Notes: generated from the sequence alone by a model not told the origin. Shown: positions 1 to 7,827, counted from the stretch's first letter. The stretch: 9,867 nt of DNA from Solobacterium sp. (GCA_017419465.1 JAFOLE010000156.1:1-9867); one strand, 5' to 3'. Numbers and translations: made by a program.

Positions 1-879
1 AACGACGTTTCCGGCACCGATCTTTACCTTTTCGCCGTACTTTTTGCGTACCCATTTGATCACGTTTGCCTGCCATACGGAATAACCGTCGGAGCTGTCG
101 ATAACAAGGCAGTCAACACCTGCGTCGATCAGTGCAGGAATACGTTCTTCATAGTCACGGGTATTGATTCCCGCACCGACCATAAAGCGTTTTTCGGAGT
201 CAAGAATCTCAAGCGGATGTTCCTTGTGGCTGTCATAGTCCTTGCGGAATACGAGATACAGCAGACGGTCATCCTTATCAACGATCGGAAGCTGATTCAG
301 CTTGTGTGTCCAGATGATATCGTTGCAGACGGTAAGATCATCCTTTTCCGATCCGACAACGAGCTTGGAACGGTCTGTCATGTACTTGCTGACAGGATCG
401 CTCATTTTGACATGTCCAAGACGGTAGTCTCTGCTTGTCAGCATACCGAGCAGCTTTCCGTTGGAAGTTCCGTCATCGGTAACTGCCATGGTGCTGTGTC
501 CGGTTGCTTCCAGGATCTCCAGCATTTCCGCAATGGTGGTATCCGGTTTTACGTTGGCATCGGATACAACATAGCCTGCTTTATAGTTCTTTACACGGGC
601 AACCATGGCCGCCTGTGATTCGACAGACTGTGCACCGAAAATAAAAGACATGCCCCCTTCTTTTGCAAGCGCGATCGCAAGTTCATCACCTGATACGCTC
701 TGCATAACTGCGCTGACCATCGGAATGTTCAGTGAGATCGCAGGTTTCTGTCCTTTTTTATACTTTGTCAACGGTGTCTTAAGTGATACATTGGTCGGAA
801 TGTTCTTCTCTCCGGTAAGTCCCGGTACGAGCAGATATTCGCTGAATGTATGGGACGGTTCGCTGTAATACTTCGCCAT
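1..879 (-). CDS. guaB: IMP dehydrogenase, N-terminal 293 codons (3' end outside window)
   Basis: IMP dehydrogenase oxidises IMP to XMP with NAD+, the committed step of guanine nucleotide synthesis in the cytosol. Reading minus from 879 gives a protein beginning MAKYYSEPSHTFSEYLLVPG. The first barrel part (about 1-95, with NIPMVSAVMQSV) is followed by two CBS domains (about 100-225; MLTSRDYRLG and NQLPIVDKDD are recognisable), then the barrel resumes with FMVGAGI, the phosphate/substrate motif IDSSDGYS and KIGAGNVV at the edge. The catalytic-cysteine loop should follow just outside the window. The IDSSDGYS form differs from the VDTAHG form of many bacteria and resembles the roughly 500-residue clostridial/eukaryote-like type (from memory). 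An AAGGAGGAGG-type ribosome binding site precedes the ATG. It is divergent from proS. No frameshift is seen. Confidence 0.95.
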   Translation of the reverse strand, partial: MAKYYSEPSHTFSEYLLVPGLTGEKNIPTNVSLKTPLTKYKKGQKPAISLNIPMVSAVMQSVSGDELAIALAKEGGMSFIFGAQSVESQAAMVARVKNYKAGYVVSDANVKPDTTIAEMLEILEATGHSTMAVTDDGTSNGKLLGMLTSRDYRLGHVKMSDPVSKYMTDRSKLVVGSEKDDLTVCNDIIWTHKLNQLPIVDKDDRLLYLVFRKDYDSHKEHPLEILDSEKRFMVGAGINTRDYEERIPALIDAGVDCLVIDSSDGYSVWQANVIKWVRKKYGEKVKIGAGNVV

Positions 880-910
880 TGATGCCCTCCTCCTTTAATA
901 TATTTTCACT

Positions 911-938
911 ATTATATCCCGAAAGTTCGCTTTGTAAA
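911..938 (-). promoter_or_regulatory. Promoter for guaB
   Basis: On the minus strand TTTACA (933-938) and a consensus TATAAT (911-916) are separated by 16 bp. Transcription would begin near 904, giving a leader of about 25 nt that carries the AAGGAGGAGG ribosome binding site. I saw no purine-riboswitch-like or other structured element in so short a leader. Confidence 0.6.
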
Positions 939-969
939 CTCAATAAATGGAATTCCGCTGGAAAGAACA

Positions 970-978
970 TGATATAAT
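970..978 (+). promoter_or_regulatory. Extended -10 promoter for proS
   Basis: TGATATAAT (970-978) is a perfect extended -10 element (TGn followed by TATAAT). No good -35 hexamer lies 16-18 bp upstream. The start site would fall near 985, leaving a leader of about 18 nt with the GAGGTGG ribosome binding site (993-999) before the ATG at 1003. The leader is too short for a T-box. Confidence 0.6.
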
Positions 979-1002
979 TTTCCGGTATTTACGAGGTGGA
1001 CT

Positions 1003-2706
1003 ATGAAGTTGAAAAACAGTTACTTTTTTACCCTTCGGGAAGATGTAAAGGATGAAGATTCCGTTTCCGGCAATCTGCTTGTCCGGGCCGGATTTATCAA
1101 GAAGAATTCCGCAGGCGTTTATATGATGCTGCCGCTGGGATTCAAGGTCATGCAGAATATTGAATCCATCATCCGTGAAGAGATGGATGCGACCGGATGT
1201 CAGGAACTTCTGATGCCTTCCCTGATTCCGGAAGAAATCTATGTTTCCTCCGGACGCCGTGAAGGATTCGGAAATTCCATGTTCTCTCTGGATGACCGCA
1301 AGAATCAGCCTTATGTTCTCGGTCCGACTCATGAAGAACTCTTCGCAATCGCCGCAAAGATGAAGATCCGTTCCTATAAGGACATGCCCTTCTCTCTGTA
1401 CCAGATTGCAGATAAGTTCCGTGATGAACCGCGTCCCCGCTACGGTTTGATCCGTGTCCGTGAATTCCACATGAAGGATGCCTATACATTCGACAAGGAT
1501 GAAGCAGGACTCGATGAAGCATACGCAAAGCAGTTCCAGGCATACAAGAATGTCATGAACCGGCTCGGTCTTGATTACAAGATCGTCCGTGCGGATACCG
1601 GCGTCATGGGAGGCCTTCTCTCCGAGGAATTCCAGGCAGTCACCCCGCTCGGTGAAGATATTCTGGTTCTCTGCGACAGCTGTGACTTCGCATCCAACAT
1701 TGAAGTCAGCCCGGCAATTTCCGTTGCACCGGCAGATGTCACCGGAACCGAAACGATGACACTTGTCGAAACACCGAACAGCCGCACGATCGAAGAAGTC
1801 GTCAGTTTCCTGAACAAACCGGCAGAAAAGTTCGTCAAGACACTGATCTACAACGTTGACGGGAAACCGGTCGCAGTCATGGTTCGCGGTGACCGCGATG
1901 TGAATGAAACAAAACTTCGTAAACTGTTCGATGCCAATGAAGTCGAGCTTGCGGATGCAGAAATGGTCATGCAGGCAACCGGTGCGGAAATCGGCTTCGC
2001 CGGTCCGGTCGGCATCAAATGCACGCTTGTCATGGATAACGAAGTCTCCTATATGACCGACTTCGTCGTCGGCGCCAATAAGACCGGTTATCACTACACC
2101 GGTGTCAATCAGAGCGATTTCAAAGCAGATAAGACCGCTGATGTACGGAATATCGTTGAAGGAGATACCTGTCCGAAATGCGGCGGCAAAGTCCACTTCG
2201 CCCACGGCATTGAAGTCGGCAATACCTTCAAGCTCGGCACAAAGTATTCCAAAGCGCTCGACCTTCAGTATCTCGACGCAAACAACCAGCTCCAGTATGT
2301 CTGGATGGGAAGCTACGGCATCGGCCCCGGCCGCTGCATGGCTGCCCTTGCAGAACAGCGCAGTGATGAAAACGGTCTGAACTGGCCGGTCAATATTGCG
2401 CCGTACAAAGCCGCAATCGTACTGATCTCCGCCAAGGATGAGCAGCAGGTCGCTGCCGCAGAGGAACTCTACGATTCTCTGCGCAAAGCTGGCATCGAAG
2501 TTCTCCTCGATGACCGTGATGAGCGTCCCGGCGTCAAGTTCAAGGATATGGATCTCATCGGCATCCCCTACCGCATCACGGTCGGCCGCGGTGTAAAAGA
2601 CGGCAAGGTCGAACTGAAGCTTCGGGCAACCGGAGAAGTACAGGAGATCGCATTGAGTGATATCGCGGATACCGTCGCAAAGCTTGTCAGAGAAAACATG
2701 CAGTAA
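1003..2706 (+). CDS. proS: Prolyl-tRNA synthetase, bacterial type with editing domain
   Basis: This enzyme charges tRNA-Pro with proline in the cytosol and hydrolyses mischarged Ala-tRNA-Pro. The 567-residue product has the usual length of bacterial ProRS with an inserted editing domain. Class II motif 1 lies around 38-65 (GVYMMLPLGF), the GPTHEE segment at 107-112, motif 2 at 139-164 (RDEPRPRYGLIRVREFHMKD) and motif 3 at about 437-448 (GSYGIGPGR). The YbaK-like editing insertion spans about 225-400 and is bracketed by CDSC (224-227) and CPKC (390-393). The anticodon-binding domain fills about 465-567 (DDRDERPGVKFKD). The start is supported by GAGGTGG 3 nt upstream and an extended -10 before it. 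The gene appears monocistronic, with its own terminator, and is convergent with the hydrogenase operon. Nothing is missing or broken. Confidence 0.98.
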   Translation: MKLKNSYFFTLREDVKDEDSVSGNLLVRAGFIKKNSAGVYMMLPLGFKVMQNIESIIREEMDATGCQELLMPSLIPEEIYVSSGRREGFGNSMFSLDDRKNQPYVLGPTHEELFAIAAKMKIRSYKDMPFSLYQIADKFRDEPRPRYGLIRVREFHMKDAYTFDKDEAGLDEAYAKQFQAYKNVMNRLGLDYKIVRADTGVMGGLLSEEFQAVTPLGEDILVLCDSCDFASNIEVSPAISVAPADVTGTETMTLVETPNSRTIEEVVSFLNKPAEKFVKTLIYNVDGKPVAVMVRGDRDVNETKLRKLFDANEVELADAEMVMQATGAEIGFAGPVGIKCTLVMDNEVSYMTDFVVGANKTGYHYTGVNQSDFKADKTADVRNIVEGDTCPKCGGKVHFAHGIEVGNTFKLGTKYSKALDLQYLDANNQLQYVWMGSYGIGPGRCMAALAEQRSDENGLNWPVNIAPYKAAIVLISAKDEQQVAAAEELYDSLRKAGIEVLLDDRDERPGVKFKDMDLIGIPYRITVGRGVKDGKVELKLRATGEVQEIALSDIADTVAKLVRENMQ

Positions 2707-2713
2707 TCATCAG

Positions 2714-2741
2714 AAAAGGAATCCTGCGGGATTCCTTTTTT
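2714..2741 (+). terminator. Intrinsic terminator of proS
   Basis: Beginning 8 nt after the proS stop, AAGGAATCC pairs with GGATTCCTT around a TGCG loop and is followed by a run of T (to 2741). The stem is perfect, with extra A-T pairs possible at the base. Confidence 0.9.
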
Positions 2742-2752
2742 CATGCATGAAA

Positions 2753-2786
2753 AACAAAAAAGTGCCTGAATGATTCAGACACCTTT
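2753..2786 (-). terminator. Intrinsic terminator of the hydrogenase operon
   Basis: On the minus strand, 13 nt after the hydA stop, GTGTCTGAAT and ATTCAGGCAC form a near-perfect hairpin (one G-U pair; the tip would open to a small loop) followed by TTTTTT. The opposite strand has only four T, so it mainly serves the leftward transcript. It ends the hydC-hydB-hydA unit. Confidence 0.85.
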
Positions 2787-2798
2787 TCATAAATTGAC

Positions 2799-4562
2799 TC
2801 AGTCGAAGATATGGAACTTTTCTTTAGGACTGTAGCTGGTATGAAGGAGTTCTTCCGCAATCTCGCTTCCCGGTTTCTCGAGGAAATCGGAATAGAGCTT
2901 CTGAATCTGAGGGTTGTCGGAGCTTACACGCAGTGTGCATGCTTCATCCTCGTCATACAGCGCCTTCATACGGAGATCCTTGTATCCGTAGCCAAGCGGG
3001 CCATTCTTGATGCGGGAAGGAACGATCGACTGACCGCCGCCGTTTACGCATCCGCCCGGGCAGCCCATAATCTCGATGAACGTATACTTGGACTTGCCTG
3101 CCTTGACTTCTTCCAGAAGCGGTTTTGCACAGGTCATGGAGGATGCAATTGCAATCCAGATCTTTGTGCCGTTCAGATCAACTTCCGCTTCCTTGACACC
3201 TGCCATACCGCGGCATGCCTCAAAGTCAACCTTCTCCAGCTTCTTGCCGTCAAGCTGCTGCTTGACTGTACGGAGCGCCGCTTCCATAACACCGCCGGTT
3301 GCGCCGAAGATAACGGCAGCACCAGTGTAGTCACCGAGCAGATCCTGGTCGAATTCTTCATCCGGAAGTTCATTGAACTCAATGCCGTACATCTTGATCA
3401 GACGGCCGAGCTCACGGGTTGTAAGAACTGCATCTACGTCAACGTATTCCGCAGTCTTGTTCTCCGGACGCATGATTTCAGACTTCTTCGCAACGCACGG
3501 CATGATGGATACAACGAAGATGTCCTTCGGATCAATGCCGGTCTTCTTTGCCCAATAAGACTTGACGATTGCGCCAAACATCATATGCGGGCTCTTGGAA
3601 GTGCTCAGATGCGGCAGGAGTTCCGGATATTCATATTCAATGTAACGGATCCATCCCGGCGAGCAGCTTGTGAACATCGGCAGTACGCCGCCGTTCTGTA
3701 CACGGTCGAGCAGCTCATTGCCCTCTTCCATGATGGTGAGGTCAGCACCGAAGTTGGTGTCGTAAACACGGTCGAAACCGCAGCGGCGGAGTGCCGCAAC
3801 CATCTTTCCGGTAACACGTGTGCCGATCGGGTTGCCGAATTCTTCGCCAAGGGATGCACGTACAGCCGGAGCAGTCTGTACAATGACGGTCTTGTTCGGA
3901 TCGTTGAGTGCCTTTACAACTTCAGAGATATTTTCCTTTTCTGTCAGAGCACCGACCGGGCAGTTAATGACACACTGTCCGCACTGCATGCAGTTGACGT
4001 CCATGAAGCTCTTGTTGTAAACCGGCGCAACGATTGTCTTGAAACCGCGGTTCTCAAGACCGAGGATACCGAGACCCTGAACCTTGCGGCAGGTCTCAAC
4101 ACAGCGTTCGCAGAGAACACACTTGCTGGTATCACGTACGATACCGTAACTGAAGTCATCGTACTGCGGCTTGGTATGTTCGCCTTCGAACTTGTTGTCA
4201 CGGATTCCAAGATCCTCTGCCAGCTTCTGCAGTTCGCAGTTCTGATTGCGTTTGCAGGAAAGGCAGTTCTTATTGTGGTTGGACATGATGAGCGAAACGG
4301 TGTTCTTCCGTCCGCGCAGTGCACGTTCACTGTTGGTGAATACTTCCATACCCTCACTGACCGGAGTCGTGCAGGCAGAAAGCAGAGTTCTTCCGTTCTT
4401 GACTTCTACCAGACATACGCGGCAGTTACCGGAACGGTTCACATCTTTCAGATAGCAGAGTGTGGGAATGTTGATTCCAGCATTGCGTGCTGCTTCAAGG
4501 ACAGTCATTCCCGATTCTGCAGTTACGTTTACATTGTTAATTCTCAGATGTACAGCAGTCAT
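2799..4562 (-). CDS. hydA: [FeFe] hydrogenase catalytic subunit (HydA/HndD type)
   Basis: Catalytic subunit of a soluble trimeric [FeFe] hydrogenase, reversibly reducing protons to H2. The 587-residue product starts with a [2Fe-2S] domain (C36, C47, C50, C64), then a His-Cys3 [4Fe-4S] site (H96, C100, C103, C109), two [4Fe-4S] ferredoxin motifs (C148/151/154/158 and C191/194/197/201), the H-cluster domain and a C-terminal small-subunit-like tail. H-cluster motifs are L1 TSCSPGW (298-304), L2 MPCVAKKSE (354-362) and L3 EIMGCPGGCVNGGGQ (497-511; C501, C505). L1 has serine where clostridial CpI has the second cysteine. I chose the ATG at 4562 because AGGAG lies 7 nt before it; the in-frame ATG at 4592 lies inside hydB. 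The gap to hydB is 16 nt. With HydB and HydC it should link H2 to NAD(H) and probably ferredoxin. Confidence 0.95.
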   Translation of the reverse strand: MTAVHLRINNVNVTAESGMTVLEAARNAGINIPTLCYLKDVNRSGNCRVCLVEVKNGRTLLSACTTPVSEGMEVFTNSERALRGRKNTVSLIMSNHNKNCLSCKRNQNCELQKLAEDLGIRDNKFEGEHTKPQYDDFSYGIVRDTSKCVLCERCVETCRKVQGLGILGLENRGFKTIVAPVYNKSFMDVNCMQCGQCVINCPVGALTEKENISEVVKALNDPNKTVIVQTAPAVRASLGEEFGNPIGTRVTGKMVAALRRCGFDRVYDTNFGADLTIMEEGNELLDRVQNGGVLPMFTSCSPGWIRYIEYEYPELLPHLSTSKSPHMMFGAIVKSYWAKKTGIDPKDIFVVSIMPCVAKKSEIMRPENKTAEYVDVDAVLTTRELGRLIKMYGIEFNELPDEEFDQDLLGDYTGAAVIFGATGGVMEAALRTVKQQLDGKKLEKVDFEACRGMAGVKEAEVDLNGTKIWIAIASSMTCAKPLLEEVKAGKSKYTFIEIMGCPGGCVNGGGQSIVPSRIKNGPLGYGYKDLRMKALYDEDEACTLRVSSDNPQIQKLYSDFLEKPGSEIAEELLHTSYSPKEKFHIFD

Positions 4563-4578
4563 CGTCATTCTCCTTTCA

Positions 4579-6465
4579 TCAGCGACGCACAACCGCGCCG
4601 AAGCGGCATGCGTTCATACAGCTGCCACACTTAATGCACTTCTCAGGGTCAATCTTGAAGACTTCCTTACCGGCAACACCGGAAATGGCGTTGACCGGGC
4701 ATCCTCTCGAGCAGAGCGAGCACTTGCGGCACTTGTCCGGATCGATCGAGTATGTGAGGAGATCCTTACATACGCCTGCCGGGCAGCGTTTTTCGAGAAT
4801 ATGAGCTTCATATTCATCGCGGAAATGAGAAAGTGTGGAGAGAATCGGGTTCGGTGCTGTCTGACCAAGACCGCAGAGCGCAGTATCCTTGATCTCATGG
4901 CAGAGCTGCTCCATTTCATCGAGCATCTCCATGGTTCCCTCACCCTTTGTGATCTTCGTCAGCATCTCAAGCAGACGCTTGGTTCCGACACGGCACGGGG
5001 TGCACTTTCCGCAGGATTCTTCGACAATGAATTCCATATAGAACTTCGCAACGTCGACCATGCAGTTGTCTTCATCAAGAACGATCATACCGCCGGATCC
5101 CATCATGGAACCAGCAGCTACCAGGTTGTCATAGTCGATCGGTGTATCAAGTTCTTTTTCGGTAAGGCATCCGCCGGAAGGTCCGCCGGTCTGAACCGCC
5201 TTGAACTTCTTGTCATTCGGGCATCCGCCGCCGATTTCATAGATGATTTCGCGGAGTGTGGTTCCCATCGGAATCTCTACAAGACCGGTATTGCGGATCT
5301 TTCCGCCGAGCGCAAATACCTTTGTGCCCTTGGACTTTTCAGTACCCATTGCGGAGTACCATGCGGCACCCTTATTGATGATCTGTGCGACATTCGCCAG
5401 TGTCTCAACGTTATTGATGGAAGTCGGCTTTCCCCAGACACCCTTGACCGCCGGGAACGGAGGTTTCGGACGAGGCATACCGCGCTGACCTTCAATGGAC
5501 GCAATAAGAGCTGTCTCTTCGCCGCATACGAATGCACCGGCGCCAAGACGGATTTCAATATCAAAGTTGAAGCCGCTACCGAAAATATTGTCGCCGAGCA
5601 GACCCAGCTCATGAGCCTGACGGATTGCAATCTTCAGACGGTGTACGGCAATCGGGTACTCTGCACGGATATAAATGTAGCCTTTATGCGCGCCGACTGC
5701 GTAAGCCATGATAGCCATACCTTCAAGGACAGCATGCGGATCGCCTTCGAGAATGGAACGATCCATGAATGCACCCGGGTCGCCTTCGTCGGCGTTACAA
5801 ATGACATACTTCTCATCACCCGGCTGATCCTTTTCAAACTGCCATTTGACGCCTGTCGGGAAGCCTGCGCCGCCGCGTCCGCGGAGTCCGCTGGCCTTCA
5901 TCTCATCGATGACTTCCTGCGGTGTCATGGAGGTCAGAGCCTTTGCAAGTCCCTGATAACCATCAATCGCAATATATTCGGTGATATCTTCCGGACCGAT
6001 TCTGCCGCAGTTGCGCAGTGCAATACGCTGCTGCTTCTCATAGAATTTGATCTTTTCAATATCATGAATGCGCTGCTTTGTCTCCGGATCTTCGTCATAC
6101 AGCTGCATGTCTTCAATGACACGTCCGTTAACGATATGTTCCTCAACAATGCGCTCGGCATCTTCCGGTTTTACATGGCAGTAATAAATGTTGTCCGGGA
6201 AGATTGCCATGATCGGACCCTTCTGGCAGAGACCGAAACAGCCTGTCTTAACAAGGTTAACTTCTCCCTGAATACCGCGCTTTACCAGTTCTGCCTTCAG
6301 ATTTTCGATGATCTTGTCAGAATTGGAAGCGTGACATCCGGTACCGCCGCAGGTAAGCACATCAAGACGGATCTTGTCATCCGCAGGCTTTTCCATGCCT
6401 TCACGCAGCGCAACTTTACTTCTGGACTGCTCACGCAGCTCATTTAATTCATTTACACTGTTCAT
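4579..6465 (-). CDS. hydB: Hydrogenase NADH-binding subunit (NuoF-like, HydB/HndC type)
   Basis: Flavin- and NAD(H)-binding subunit of the trimeric hydrogenase; homologues bind FMN and are the site of NADH oxidation and proposed electron bifurcation. The 628 residues show an N-terminal thioredoxin-like [2Fe-2S] domain (C39, C44, C76, C80), the NuoF core with RGRGGAGFPTG (195-205) and FVCGEETAL (312-320), a [4Fe-4S] N3-type site (C485, C488, C491, C531) and a C-terminal pair of [4Fe-4S] motifs (C579/582/585/589 and C610/613/616/620). C561 and C566, with H555 nearby, could form an additional metal site. The C-terminal ferredoxin pair separates this protein from plain NuoF of complex I. AGGAG lies 8 nt before the ATG. 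It starts 21 nt after hydC and ends 16 nt before hydA, so the three are co-transcribed. Confidence 0.95.
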   Translation of the reverse strand: MNSVNELNELREQSRSKVALREGMEKPADDKIRLDVLTCGGTGCHASNSDKIIENLKAELVKRGIQGEVNLVKTGCFGLCQKGPIMAIFPDNIYYCHVKPEDAERIVEEHIVNGRVIEDMQLYDEDPETKQRIHDIEKIKFYEKQQRIALRNCGRIGPEDITEYIAIDGYQGLAKALTSMTPQEVIDEMKASGLRGRGGAGFPTGVKWQFEKDQPGDEKYVICNADEGDPGAFMDRSILEGDPHAVLEGMAIMAYAVGAHKGYIYIRAEYPIAVHRLKIAIRQAHELGLLGDNIFGSGFNFDIEIRLGAGAFVCGEETALIASIEGQRGMPRPKPPFPAVKGVWGKPTSINNVETLANVAQIINKGAAWYSAMGTEKSKGTKVFALGGKIRNTGLVEIPMGTTLREIIYEIGGGCPNDKKFKAVQTGGPSGGCLTEKELDTPIDYDNLVAAGSMMGSGGMIVLDEDNCMVDVAKFYMEFIVEESCGKCTPCRVGTKRLLEMLTKITKGEGTMEMLDEMEQLCHEIKDTALCGLGQTAPNPILSTLSHFRDEYEAHILEKRCPAGVCKDLLTYSIDPDKCRKCSLCSRGCPVNAISGVAGKEVFKIDPEKCIKCGSCMNACRFGAVVRR

Positions 6466-6486
6466 ACGTTGTTCTCCTGGATGTAA

Positions 6487-6975
6487 TCAAGCAAGTTTCT
6501 CTGCGGCTTTAATACGGTTGATTTCTGCAGTAACTGTTTCCTTCGTGCAGTTACCGAATACTTTACCGTCGATGACACAGACAGGCGCAAGACCGCACGC
6601 ACCAAGGCATCTTGTCGCATCAAGCGAGAAGATACCGTCTTCACTGGTGGAGTTGATCTGTGTACCTGTAAGAGCCATTGTCTCATCAATCAATGCCTGT
6701 GCGCCCTTTACGTAACATGCTGTTCCAAGGCAGATGTTGATAACATGTTTTCCCTTCGGGCTTGTAGTGAACTGTGCATAGAAGCATACAACACCGTAAA
6801 CTTCCGCAACGCTTGTACCGGTTGCTTCCGCAATCTTTTCCATTGCCTCAAACGGTACATACCCGAGAGAATCCTGCACATCGTGCAGCATTACGATCAC
6901 CGGACCGGGTTCATTCCGGTGACGTTCGACAATCTCGTCGATTGTCTTGAGAGAATCCTGGTTCAGTCTCTCCAT
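6487..6975 (-). CDS. hydC: Hydrogenase NuoE-like [2Fe-2S] subunit (HydC/HndA type)
   Basis: Small thioredoxin-fold [2Fe-2S] subunit that accompanies the NuoF-like subunit in NADH-linked hydrogenases. The 162-residue product is the usual family length. The N-terminal helical part runs to about 75 (LGYVP, EVYGVVCFYAQF are typical). The cluster ligands are C82 and C87 (CLGTAC) and C123 and C127 (CLGAC). The start at 6975 is chosen because AGGAGG lies just upstream and homologues begin here; a longer in-frame reading to 7062 overlaps the permease gene and lacks a site of its own. The ATG shares one base with the TGA of the upstream permease gene (TGATG, 6973-6977), which implies translational coupling to a transporter gene, an unusual partner. 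hydB follows after 21 nt. Confidence 0.95.
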   Translation of the reverse strand: MERLNQDSLKTIDEIVERHRNEPGPVIVMLHDVQDSLGYVPFEAMEKIAEATGTSVAEVYGVVCFYAQFTTSPKGKHVINICLGTACYVKGAQALIDETMALTGTQINSTSEDGIFSLDATRCLGACGLAPVCVIDGKVFGNCTKETVTAEINRIKAAEKLA

Positions 6976-7709
6976 CACAGCTCCTCCTTCATTCGCTGAG
7001 CCTGCAGCCAGCTGAACAATAAGTCGATTCCAACTGACAGCAGAATAATAACGATCGTCCACGCGACGATTCCGGCGGTATCAAGATTCAGTCTTGCATA
7101 GTTCATACTGCGCCCGATTCCGCTTCGTACCTGACCGAGAATTTCAGCCATAATACCTACTTTAAGCCCGAGTCCTGCAGCCGTTTTTCCAGTCGCAAGC
7201 ATCTCAGGGACAAGATCCGGCAGAACTCTGTATTTCAGCCGGAAGAAGAATGTTTCAGGGTAAATCTGTTCGACTTCCCTGAGTGTTTCATCGGTACCTG
7301 CAAGCCGGTTAGAGAATGCATTGGCAAATACCGGAAACAGAATCATGAAACTGACAGCACTCACTGCACCTTCTGCGCCGAGCCATATCAGGGCAATAAC
7401 GATATAGCTGATATTCGGAATCGTACGCGTAATGACCAGCAGCGGTGAGACGCACATCTGGAAACGCGGAAACCGTTCCGCAAGAATACTGATGACAAGT
7501 GCTGCGGCAAATGACAGAAAGAATCCCTTCGCAACGCGAAACAGCGTTGAACCGACCGCACCGTAAAACTCCGGTTTCCGGAACAGTTCAAGCGTACGGG
7601 AAAGTGTTTCCAGCGGATAAGGAATCAGAATATCGTTGTGAACACTGACTGCGGCAATGTGCCACAGAACCAGTATAAAAATCACGCTGAAAACATGTTC
7701 TTTCTTCAT
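6975..7709 (-). CDS. ABC transporter permease, SsuC/TauC-like
   Basis: Inner-membrane permease of an importer of the nitrate/sulfonate/taurine/thiamine-precursor superfamily. The 244-residue protein has about six hydrophobic segments (roughly 6-22, 61-77, 88-109, 114-134, 170-190, 211-234). The cytoplasmic EAA-type loop that docks the ATPase is visible around 147-190 (RVLPDLVPEMLATGKTAAGLG, then AEILG). Length and layout match the binding-protein-dependent permease family. The matching binding protein is probably the lipoprotein encoded just upstream; no ATPase gene is in the window. The start is the first possible one, because an in-frame TGA lies two codons upstream. Only GAGG one nucleotide before the ATG could serve as a ribosome binding site, and a TATAAT lies 9 nt before the ATG. 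Its stop overlaps the hydC start. The substrate cannot be told. Confidence 0.88.
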   Translation of the reverse strand: MKKEHVFSVIFILVLWHIAAVSVHNDILIPYPLETLSRTLELFRKPEFYGAVGSTLFRVAKGFFLSFAAALVISILAERFPRFQMCVSPLLVITRTIPNISYIVIALIWLGAEGAVSAVSFMILFPVFANAFSNRLAGTDETLREVEQIYPETFFFRLKYRVLPDLVPEMLATGKTAAGLGLKVGIMAEILGQVRSGIGRSMNYARLNLDTAGIVAWTIVIILLSVGIDLLFSWLQAQRMKEEL

Positions 7710-7718
7710 GCCTCAACA

Positions 7719-7727
7719 ATTATAGCA
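7719..7727 (-). promoter_or_regulatory. Extended -10 promoter candidate for permease-hydCBA
   Basis: On the minus strand TGCTATAAT occupies 7719-7727, a perfect extended -10. A -35 would fall inside the preceding terminator stem and is poor (CCGTTT at 17 bp). Initiation 6-7 nt downstream would be near 7712, leaving only 2-3 nt before the permease ATG at 7709. It would give the hydrogenase unit a start independent of the binding-protein transcript, but the spacing is odd, so the match may be chance in A/T-rich DNA. Confidence 0.4.
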
Positions 7728-7737
7728 TGTAAACAGT

Positions 7738-7763
7738 AAAAAAACGGCTGAATCACAGCCGTT
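7738..7763 (-). terminator. Intrinsic terminator between binding protein and permease
   Basis: On the minus strand AACGGCTG pairs with CAGCCGTT around a TGATT loop, followed by TTTTT running into 7738. It lies 65 nt after the binding-protein stop and 29 nt before the permease start. It should end, fully or partly, the regulator-lipoprotein transcript and lower the amount of downstream message. Confidence 0.8.
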
Positions 7764-7768
7764 ACACA

Positions 7769-7801
7769 CTGAAACAGGCAGTCGGTATCTGCCTGTTTCA
7801 G
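7769..7801 (-). repeat. Perfect 13-bp inverted repeat (RNA hairpin)
   Basis: CTGAAACAGGCAG (7769-7781) and CTGCCTGTTTCAG (7789-7801) are perfect inverted copies around a 7-nt loop. On the minus strand no T run follows, so for the binding-protein message it looks like a 3'-end stabilising or processing hairpin ahead of the true terminator. On the plus strand it is followed by CTCTTTGCTTTTTT, so it could stop antisense transcripts. Confidence 0.75.
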
Positions 7802-7827
7802 CTCTTTGCTTTTTTAAAATCTTCAGC

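Noticed and set aside
2707..2798. Small gene or RNA between proS and hydA
   Set aside because: The 92 nt are filled by two facing terminators.
2811..4634. Long open frame (607 codons) on the plus strand opposite hydA
   Set aside because: It is the antisense shadow of hydA. The translated product has no recognisable domain, while the minus strand carries every hydrogenase motif. The other long antisense frames at 4462-6447 and 940-2205 are rejected for the same reason.
6487..7062. 191-codon version of hydC
   Set aside because: The extra residues overlap the permease gene and do not resemble NuoE-like N-termini. AGGAGG precedes the ATG at 6975.
7710..7827. Rex operator (TTGTGA-N6-TCACAA type) upstream of the hydrogenase genes
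   Set aside because: Rex commonly controls hydrogenases in Bacillota, but no such palindrome was found here or in 9135-9350. The inverted repeats present are RNA-type hairpins.
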